Shown here: piece after piece, positions 1 through 4,545 of the stretch
How the letters are laid out: every line of letters begins with the position of its first letter
Position numbering within the stretch: position 1 is the stretch's first letter
Assembly (NCBI GenBank): GCA_947165405.1
Contig: CAMVAG010000103.1
Span: 1 to 7,768 of the forward strand
Reading direction: 5' to 3'
Length of the DNA: 7,768 nucleotides
Source of the DNA: an uncultured Selenomonadales bacterium
GTDB taxonomy: Bacteria > Bacillota > Negativicutes > Selenomonadales > Selenomonadaceae
The notes under the pieces: model-generated
The model's database searches: none
The model's input: the letters and a program-made list of their open reading frames with translations, nothing else
What the model was told of the DNA's origin: nothing
Made by a program: the position numbers and the translations under genes

Positions 1-5
1 ATCAT

Positions 6-11
6 CCCTTC
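6..11 (-). promoter_or_regulatory. Possible ribosome binding site of a gene starting beyond the window edge
   Basis: Read on the minus strand, GAAGGG lies 37 bases after the murP stop codon, in the last bases before the window ends. It resembles the other Shine-Dalgarno sites here, and the gap is short enough for an operon. In many bacteria murP neighbours murQ (MurNAc-6-phosphate etherase), so that would be the first guess. The coding sequence itself is not visible. I see no hairpin followed by a T-run between 1 and 48, so transcription probably continues. Confidence 0.3.
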
Positions 12-48
12 AGCAAAAAAGATATTTCAAGCAAAATGTTTTGTCAAG

Positions 49-1431
49 TTAAGCTTCTGCGGGGTCGTCAAAACCCAAAATCCAAGTTGCGATAAAGCCG
101 ACGATGTAAGATATGACGAGCCCGACGAGGTAGACGGGGATGTTATTGGTTGTCGCCGCCAAAGGCAAGCCGGAAATGCCGAGTGTCGCCGCACCGACCG
201 TGAATGTCGCAACGAATGCTCCGCCGAACGCACCGCCTATGCACGCGCCGATAAAAGGTTTGAAAAGCGGGAAAGTCACGCCGTAAATCAGAGGCTCGCC
301 GACACCCATCATACCGACGGGCAACGCGGAGGCTATCGTCTTTTTGAGGAATTTGTTTTTGGTTTTGAAGTAGACAGCGATTGAGGCTCCGACTTGACCT
401 GCGCCCGCCATTGCCAAAATCGGCAACAAAATCGTCACGCCGAATTGAGCGATTAAGTCGACGTGAATCGGTGTCATTGCTTGGTGAATTCCGAGCATGA
501 CGAGCGGCAACCAAACTCCCGCCAAGATGAAACCGACGAAAGCTCCGCCCGAATGAATTGCCGTCGTAGCCGTCGCGCCGATTGTGTCAGATAACAAGCC
601 GCCCAGAGGTTGCAGGAAGAAAATCGCCACCGCGCCCGCCGTTAAAACTGTCACGAGCGGCGTCAAGAATAAATCGAACATTTCGGGGATGAGCTTGTGC
701 AATTTGTCTTCAAGCCACGAGCCGAATGCCGCGACGATTATCACGGAAATAACTCCGCCGCGACCGGGAACGAACGAGTGACCCAAAACAGTTATATCGG
801 CAAGCGCGGGGTGTGTCATGAGTGCCGCAAGTACTCCGCCGATAATCGGAGTGCCGCCGAAAATTTTCGCCGCGTTTATTCCGATAAATAAGTTCATGCC
901 CCAAAAGACCGCGTTGCCCGCGACCATTAAAAGTTTGATAATCGCTTCGTCGGCAAGTTCGGGAGAAATTTTTACCGCGCAGCTGACGAGCCCCGTTATC
1001 AAACCGCAAGCGATAAAACCGGGAATCAGCGGCGTGAAGATGCTTGAAATTTTTTTAAAGAAAAGTTTAACGGGCGTGGCATTCTTTGCGCGAATTTTTT
1101 CATGCAGAGCTTTTGCGTCACCGATTTTTACTTCGCCGACTTTAACGGTGTTGGTTGCCTCCAAAATTTTATTGACCGCGTTCGTGACGTTCGTCGCCCT
1201 GCCCACGCCCAAGATAACTTGAACTTCGTCGCCGTCCTCGTTGACGCCCAACACGCCGTCGATTTTTTTCAAAGCCTCAATCATGTAATCATTTTTTTCA
1301 ATCAGACGGAGGCGCAGGCGCGTCATGCAATTTGTCGCTTGAATGACGTTTGAATAGAGGACATTGCCCGTGCCGCCGACCGTGTTTAAAATATTTCTTG
1401 CAAGCTCGTCAGTCTTATCTGTCTTGTTAAT
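49..1431 (-). CDS. murP: PTS system EIIBC permease, N-acetylmuramic acid type (MurP-like)
   Basis: Membrane permease that would take up N-acetylmuramic acid and phosphorylate it to MurNAc-6-P using phosphate from HPr and EIIA; no EIIA domain is fused. With the start placed at 1431 the protein has 460 residues. The EIIB domain spans about 1-95, with a VGG motif (18-20) and the phospho-acceptor Cys35 in NCMTRLRL, which matches E. coli MurP as I remember it. The EIIC domain runs from about 130 to 460: IFTPLIPGF (131-139), GIHQ (314-317), PILAMAGAGQVGA, and the substrate-site motif GVGEPLIYG (376-384). The first ATG (1326) lies one codon after Cys35 and would delete the active site, so the frame must start upstream. 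That frame is open back to a TAA at 1464-1462 but has no ATG, GTG or TTG. ACG (1434) or ATT (1431) fit the ribosome binding site. Sucrose or trehalose EIIBC is the alternative substrate class. Confidence 0.85.
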   Translation of the reverse strand: MNKTDKTDELARNILNTVGGTGNVLYSNVIQATNCMTRLRLRLIEKNDYMIEALKKIDGVLGVNEDGDEVQVILGVGRATNVTNAVNKILEATNTVKVGEVKIGDAKALHEKIRAKNATPVKLFFKKISSIFTPLIPGFIACGLITGLVSCAVKISPELADEAIIKLLMVAGNAVFWGMNLFIGINAAKIFGGTPIIGGVLAALMTHPALADITVLGHSFVPGRGGVISVIIVAAFGSWLEDKLHKLIPEMFDLFLTPLVTVLTAGAVAIFFLQPLGGLLSDTIGATATTAIHSGGAFVGFILAGVWLPLVMLGIHQAMTPIHVDLIAQFGVTILLPILAMAGAGQVGASIAVYFKTKNKFLKKTIASALPVGMMGVGEPLIYGVTFPLFKPFIGACIGGAFGGAFVATFTVGAATLGISGLPLAATTNNIPVYLVGLVISYIVGFIATWILGFDDPAEA

Positions 1432-1440
1432 CGTAATCGT

Positions 1441-1446
1441 CTCCCT
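1441..1446 (-). promoter_or_regulatory. Ribosome binding site of murP
   Basis: Minus-strand AGGGAG lies just downstream of the heptamer array. It stands 6 nt before an ACG codon (1434-1432) and 9 nt before an ATT codon (1431-1429), both in frame with the EIIB Cys. It shows that translation starts here and not at the ATG of 1326, which lies inside the EIIB active site. Confidence 0.6.
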
Positions 1447-1452
1447 TTTAAC

Positions 1453-1484
1453 AATTAGGAATTAGGAATTAGGAATTAGGAATT
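1453..1484 (+). repeat. Heptamer array 1 (four AATTAGG units plus AATT)
   Basis: Four perfect AATTAGG units on the plus strand followed by AATT, 32 bp in all. It overlaps the end of the four-helix-bundle gene, providing its last codons (TCC TAA on the minus strand), and then fills most of the gap to the murP ribosome binding site. Its orientation is opposite to arrays 2 and 3, so in the minus-strand transcript it reads AATTCCT and is complementary to both of them. It also supplies the in-frame TAA (1464-1462) that bounds the murP frame upstream. Confidence 0.95.
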
Positions 1485-1829
1485 TTTTGCGGTGTTGGTT
1501 ATCGAAGACAGAATTTTTATCAGCTCAGTACAATCGTCATGAATACTCTTGGCTTGGGGCGGGGTCAAATATTTCGTGTCCTCAAGAATTTCAATCCAAT
1601 AAGCTGATTCATTTGCTTCTTTCAACGCAATGTACATTTTCGACAAAAAATCTGCCCGCGATTGCGCATAGACCGATTCCCTGACATTTGCTCCTATACT
1701 TGTGCCGCTGCGCAATAACTGCTTAGACATCACGTACTCGGACTTGTCAGTCTTGAGATAATTGTACAGATTCACTATCCTAATTGCAAAGGCTTTACTC
1801 TTATCGAGTATAGGATTCTCTTTCTTCAT
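1476..1829 (-). CDS. Four-helix-bundle protein of the S23 / 23S rRNA intervening-sequence family
   Basis: A 117-residue, mostly helical protein. Family features seen: KAFAIRIVNLYNYL in helix 1, then the strongly conserved QLLRSGTSIGANVRE, then FLSKMYIALKEANESAYWIE and a terminal helix (LIKILSSITNT). Length is typical. The family is named for proteins encoded within intervening sequences of 23S rRNA and is related to the Avd accessory protein of diversity-generating retroelements. These bind nucleic acid as pentamers, but a cellular role for stand-alone members is not established. The gene starts in array 2, whose AATGAGG unit gives GAGG 8 nt before the ATG, and ends in array 1. An upstream ATG in the array is closed by TAG after two codons. 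No reverse transcriptase or template repeat is nearby. Confidence 0.9.
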   Translation of the reverse strand: MKKENPILDKSKAFAIRIVNLYNYLKTDKSEYVMSKQLLRSGTSIGANVRESVYAQSRADFLSKMYIALKEANESAYWIEILEDTKYLTPPQAKSIHDDCTELIKILSSITNTAKNS

Positions 1830-1858
1830 TCCTAATTCCTCATTCCTAATTCCTAATT
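1827..1858 (-). repeat. Heptamer array 2, carrying RBS and start codon of the four-helix-bundle gene
   Basis: In minus-strand order the units are AATTAGG, AATTAGG, AATGAGG, AATTAGG, then AATG. It fills the whole gap between the transglutaminase gene and the next gene. Its first bases form part of the transglutaminase stop codon (TAA, 1859-1857), its AATGAGG unit supplies GAGG, and its end supplies the ATG (1829-1827). The final 25 bp (1851-1827) are identical to 2472-2448 in array 3, where they do the same job for the transglutaminase gene. Confidence 0.95.
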
Positions 1859-2450
1859 AGTAAAGCGGTTCAAAATATCCCCAACGCACTTCCGAATCGT
1901 AATAGGAGCCGGGCGTTTCGTCGTAAGTCACGCAGAAGCGATAATAAATTCCCGCGCCGATGTTGTCGTCGATTTGCGGGTCGAAAACATATTCCACACC
2001 GTCAATCGCAATGACGCACCAGATATGCCCGGTGTAGCCGCCGTCAGCACGAGCCGTTTGTCCGTAGACCGTGTAGCAATTCAAACCGATGGCTCTCGTC
2101 AGCGCGGCGAAGGCACAAGAATAATCGTCGCAAGCTCCGACGTGACCGACCAACATTCCGTAAGCGCGGGCAGTGCCGTTGTCTTCGGGGAAGTCGAGCC
2201 GCAAAACATTATCGCCGTAGCTGCAGGTGTCGACAAGATAATTATAACACGCCAAAACTTTATCGTAAGTCGTCATGTCGTCTGTCGTGATTTGATTGAG
2301 CGTTTGCCAAACAACCTCGTCGCAATATTCCTCGCCCGTCGAAGTCGGATAAAGTTCTGCGTTGTTCAAAACATATTCAGCGATTGCCGCCAAAGCCTCG
2401 CTCGTGAACAAAATCAAAATCGCCGCGCACGTTGCCAAAAAATTCCTCAT
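1857..2450 (-). CDS. Secreted transglutaminase-like (papain-fold) protein
   Basis: A 197-residue protein from the ATG at 2450. A signal peptide is clear: Arg2, a hydrophobic stretch at about 4-17, and a SEALA|A cleavage site near residue 21, so it is exported. The transglutaminase core follows with the catalytic triad: Cys107 in GHVGACDDYSCAF, His142 in TGHIWCVI, Asp157 in YVFDPQIDD. Bacterial members are usually proteases or peptidases acting on cell-wall or surface proteins; the substrate is unknown. Several further cysteines could form disulfides. A GTG at 2492 extends the frame by 14 residues, but most of them (IRNEELG) are translated heptamer repeat and it lacks a good ribosome binding site. 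The ATG at 2450 is preceded by GAGG with 8 nt spacing and keeps the signal peptide at the N-terminus. It starts two bases after the phytase stop, so translational coupling is likely. Confidence 0.87.
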   Translation of the reverse strand: MRNFLATCAAILILFTSEALAAIAEYVLNNAELYPTSTGEEYCDEVVWQTLNQITTDDMTTYDKVLACYNYLVDTCSYGDNVLRLDFPEDNGTARAYGMLVGHVGACDDYSCAFAALTRAIGLNCYTVYGQTARADGGYTGHIWCVIAIDGVEYVFDPQIDDNIGAGIYYRFCVTYDETPGSYYDSEVRWGYFEPLY

Positions 2451-2472
2451 TCCTAATTCCTCATTCCTAATT
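2441..2472 (-). repeat. Heptamer array 3, phytase stop plus transglutaminase RBS and start
   Basis: Minus-strand units are AATTAGG, AATGAGG, AATTAGG, AATGAGG, then AATT; again exactly 32 bp. It encodes the last phytase residues (LGMRN) and the TAG stop (2455-2453), supplies GAGG and the ATG (2450-2448) for the transglutaminase gene, and encodes that protein's first residues (MRN). Two reading frames therefore share one array, with TAG, two bases, then ATG. Confidence 0.95.
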
Positions 2473-3388
2473 GAATAAGCCATTCGCTCCACTGCAAGCC
2501 GATTTGTTCCGCCCGCGTGCCTTGAACAAATTCATGGAAGAGGCGAATTTTTTTTGCGCGGTCGCGATTCATTTTTGAATACCAATCGTCGCCTTCGGGT
2601 TCAAGCAAAAGATTCGAGCCGCCCAAAAGATATTGACGCTTACAAATTTCCTCCAAAGGCACGTCGGGATTTTTCATGATGTCATACATTGCAAGGAAAG
2701 TCGTCGTGCGCCCGTGACCGGCTTGGCAATGAAAATGCAACCAAGAATTTTCGGGAAGGTTCGCGACGAAATTTATAAAGTCGTCGACGATTTCGGGCGA
2801 GGGGAATTGCATATCGGCCGCCGCGAATCGTTTGTAATCGAAGCCGACTTGAGCACAAGCATCGCGCTCTGTCTGAACGACGCGGGGAATTATCGTTATC
2901 GGCTTGAACATTTGTTTATCGGCATTGCCAAGAGGCTCGAAGGTCGTTTCGACGCCGCGCAGATTTTTCAGACGTTCGACCTCGTCCGCCATGACCTCCG
3001 AAGAATTTTTTCCGGCGTTGGCTGCGTTGCGTTCGACGTACCAACTGACGGGCAAGGCGTTCGCGAAGCCGTGAGACTCTTGCCGCAAGTCAATCATAAA
3101 AATTTTTGCGCAAGGCTCCTTATCGTGAATCTTTTCGTAAAGCGTCGTCAAAGCTGCCAAGGAAGGTTGCCCGCTCGCCGAAGCGTGAAGATTATCCAAG
3201 CCGAGACGTGTCGGCTCCTTCCCGCGAAAATTTATTTGCCAAGCGTCCGTCATCAATCTGAAATTTCTAAGTTCGGCTGAAGCGTTGCCGTCGAGCCGCC
3301 ATGTGCCCGCTTTTTTTGCAGACGCCGCAGAAAAAATCGACGCGCTCAAAAATAAAATCAGCACGCCGAAAAAAATTTTCTTCGCCAA
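2453..3388 (-). CDS. Secreted PTP-like (cysteine) phytase / inositol polyphosphate phosphatase
   Basis: A 311-residue exported phosphatase, expected to remove phosphates from myo-inositol hexakisphosphate in the periplasm or outside. The signal peptide is residues 1-24 (KK, hydrophobic core, FSAASA|KK). Family landmarks in order: NFR, GLDNLHASASGQ, DLRQESHG (100-107), PVSWYVERNAANAGK, likely general acid Asp192 before FPSPE, and the P-loop HCQAGHGRT with nucleophile Cys221 and Arg227 (C-X5-R). The order and wording match S. ruminantium phytase as I remember it, whose loop reads HCEAGVGRT; Glu to Gln and Val to His are the differences. The start is TTG at 3388, 8 nt after GGAGGAGGG; an earlier in-frame TTG at 3430 would lie upstream of the predicted transcription start. 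The extreme C-terminus after WSEWLIQ is encoded by array 3. First gene of the minus-strand operon. Confidence 0.92.
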   Translation of the reverse strand: MAKKIFFGVLILFLSASIFSAASAKKAGTWRLDGNASAELRNFRLMTDAWQINFRGKEPTRLGLDNLHASASGQPSLAALTTLYEKIHDKEPCAKIFMIDLRQESHGFANALPVSWYVERNAANAGKNSSEVMADEVERLKNLRGVETTFEPLGNADKQMFKPITIIPRVVQTERDACAQVGFDYKRFAAADMQFPSPEIVDDFINFVANLPENSWLHFHCQAGHGRTTTFLAMYDIMKNPDVPLEEICKRQYLLGGSNLLLEPEGDDWYSKMNRDRAKKIRLFHEFVQGTRAEQIGLQWSEWLIQLGMRN

Positions 3389-3396
3389 AATAATTT

Positions 3397-3405
3397 CCCT
3401 CCTCC
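3397..3405 (-). promoter_or_regulatory. Strong ribosome binding site fixing the TTG start of the phytase gene
   Basis: Minus-strand GGAGGAGGG lies 8 nt before TTG (3388-3386). The next in-frame start upstream (TTG, 3430) has no comparable site. This decides the start and places the signal peptide at the N-terminus. Confidence 0.85.
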
Positions 3406-3420
3406 AAATTATTTTCACGC

Positions 3421-3449
3421 AGTCTATCAATTTATTTCTTTAAGGTCAA
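3421..3449 (-). promoter_or_regulatory. Sigma-70 promoter for the phytase-led operon
   Basis: Minus-strand TTGACC (3449-3444, 5 of 6 to consensus) and TAGACT (3426-3421, 4 of 6) are separated by exactly 17 bp. Transcription would start near 3414, giving an untranslated leader of about 26 nt that holds the GGAGGAGGG site. The region 3389-3507 lies between divergent genes; I found no equally good promoter for the plus-strand sigma gene in it. No operator palindrome stands out. Confidence 0.6.
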
Positions 3450-3494
3450 CCGCGCCGCGCAGGAAATTTTTATTGTGAGTTGAAAAATTTTTTC

Positions 3495-3502
3495 GAGGAG
3501 GG
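3495..3502 (+). promoter_or_regulatory. Ribosome binding site of the sigma factor gene
   Basis: GAGGAGGG, 5 nt before ATG at 3508. A near-perfect match to the anti-Shine-Dalgarno sequence, suggesting efficient translation once transcribed. Confidence 0.85.
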
Positions 3503-3507
3503 ATTTT

Positions 3508-4530
3508 ATGAACATTGAAGCGATTCGCAAAGCGATTGCCCCTTACGTCGTCGACGGCGAAATGACTTGGGACGACTTCGATAAAATTTTTAACTTCCTG
3601 CCGCTCAAAGAGCAATATCCCATTGCCGAAGCAATTCAAGACAATTTGAAAATTGAATTTGTCGACGAAATGATTTCCTCGCCCGCCGAAGAAAATTTTT
3701 CCGACGAAATTGCTCCGCTCGTTTTCAGAGAGGCAAAAGAAATTAAAGCCTCGAACAAAATTTTGATTCGCTTGATTCAAAGCGGCGACGAACAGGCGCG
3801 CCAAGACCTGTGCATAAAAAATCGCGGGCTTGTAGAAAAATTTGCCGCGAGGTACGAAAAATTAATTCATACGCAGCTGACCTTTGAAGACTTGACGCAG
3901 GAAGGTTTTGTCGGCATGTTGAAGGCGGCGGAAAAATTTGACTTCGGCAAAGAAACCGAATTCAGCACCTACGCGACGTGGTGGATTGTTCAATCGATAA
4001 CGCGGGCGATTTATGACACGGGGCTTGCAATTCGATTGCCCGTTCACATGGCGGAAAGAATCCTCAAGGCAAGTCAGTTCGAAAAAAATTTTTTGGCAGA
4101 AGGTTTCGGGTTGAGGCAGCGCATTGAACTCATCGCTCAAGAAATGGAATTGAAGCCGGAGGACGTGAGTTATCTTTTTGCATTGCGGGCGGCGTACATG
4201 AATATCGTTTCTTTGGACAAACCGATTGAAGAGGAAGGCGATTCGCTTTTAGGAGACTTTATCGAAGACACGAACACGCCCGACCCTGCCGAAGCCGCCT
4301 CGTTCATGCTTTTAAAGGAACAGCTTGAAAATGTTTTGGCGACTTTGACGCAACGCGAGAGAAATGTTTTGAGCTTGAGGTTCGGGCTTGAAGACGGACA
4401 CGAACGCACGCTTGAAGAAGTCGGAAAAAAATTCAACGTCACACGTGAGAGGATTCGTCAAATCGAGGCAAAGGCTTTGAGGAAACTGCGCCACCCTTCC
4501 CGCTCAAAAAACCTCAAAGATTTTTTGTAA
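3508..4530 (+). CDS. RpoD-like sigma-70 family RNA polymerase sigma factor
   Basis: A 340-residue sigma factor. Residues 1-55 resemble a region 1.1 module (acidic, helical, a conserved-looking MTWDDFDKIFNFLP). The usual region 1.2 signature (DPVRxYLREI type) is not recognisable. Region 2 is at about 97-180: LTFEDLTQEGFVGMLKAAEKFD is region 2.2 (core binding), FSTYATWWIVQSITRAI is 2.3/2.4 (melting and -10 contact, Gln162 and Thr165 kept). Region 3 is about 184-262. Region 4 is 264-340, with a helix-turn-helix at 301-321 and an ending (VTRERIRQIEAKALRKLRHP) essentially identical to housekeeping RpoD, so a TTGACA-like -35 is expected. The missing region 1.2 and the changes WWIRQ to WWIVQ and the lost region 2.3 tyrosine suggest a paralogue (group 2-like), not the principal sigma. 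It is followed after 15 bp by the helicase gene, probably in one operon. Confidence 0.93.
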   Translation: MNIEAIRKAIAPYVVDGEMTWDDFDKIFNFLPLKEQYPIAEAIQDNLKIEFVDEMISSPAEENFSDEIAPLVFREAKEIKASNKILIRLIQSGDEQARQDLCIKNRGLVEKFAARYEKLIHTQLTFEDLTQEGFVGMLKAAEKFDFGKETEFSTYATWWIVQSITRAIYDTGLAIRLPVHMAERILKASQFEKNFLAEGFGLRQRIELIAQEMELKPEDVSYLFALRAAYMNIVSLDKPIEEEGDSLLGDFIEDTNTPDPAEAASFMLLKEQLENVLATLTQRERNVLSLRFGLEDGHERTLEEVGKKFNVTRERIRQIEAKALRKLRHPSRSKNLKDFL

Positions 4531-4531
4531 T

Positions 4532-4537
4532 GAGGAG
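4532..4537 (+). promoter_or_regulatory. Ribosome binding site fixing a TTG start of the helicase gene
   Basis: GAGGAG begins one base after the sigma factor TAA and stands 8 nt before TTG at 4546. The first in-frame ATG lies 91 codons later, so this site decides the start. Confidence 0.8.
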
Positions 4538-4545
4538 AGATTTTT

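Larger units (their letters stand above)
1453..1858 (-). mobile_element. Candidate IVS-like cassette: four-helix-bundle gene between inverted heptamer arrays
   Basis: A 406-bp segment bounded by array 1 and array 2, which are inverted copies complementary at 30 of 32 positions, with the S23-family gene filling the space between. In Leptospira and some other bacteria, members of this protein family are encoded in 23S rRNA intervening sequences whose ends are inverted repeats forming a stem. Here the same design sits inside a protein-coding operon. That it moves, or is excised from RNA, is inference. There is no transposase, and no target-site duplication could be recognised, because array units would hide one. 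Confidence 0.4.

Noticed and set aside
1476..1829. Accessory (Avd) gene of a diversity-generating retroelement
   Set aside because: The fold family is related, but no reverse transcriptase, template repeat or variable repeat is visible, and the residues fit the stand-alone S23 family.
2429..2440. Lipoprotein signal (LATC) in the transglutaminase-like protein
   Set aside because: The cysteine is at residue 8, too near the N-terminus, and Thr precedes it. A signal peptidase I site (ALA|A) fits better.
1974..2456. Plus-strand frame of 160 codons opposite the transglutaminase gene
   Set aside because: Antisense shadow: the minus strand has a signal peptide and an intact Cys-His-Asp triad.
1453..2472. 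CRISPR array
   Set aside because: The repeats are 7-bp tandem units without spacers, and the intervals between arrays are coding genes.
2451..2492. GTG start at 2492 for the transglutaminase-like protein
   Set aside because: It would add residues mainly encoded by the heptamer array, lacks a clear ribosome binding site and buries the signal peptide. The ATG at 2450 has a good one.
2633..3280. Plus-strand frame of 215 codons opposite the phytase gene
   Set aside because: The opposite strand encodes the full set of phytase motifs with a good promoter and ribosome binding site. The plus-strand product resembles nothing.
3389..3430. TTG start at 3430 for the phytase
   Set aside because: It lies upstream of the predicted transcription start near 3414, has no GGAGG-like site, and would put 14 extra residues before the signal peptide.
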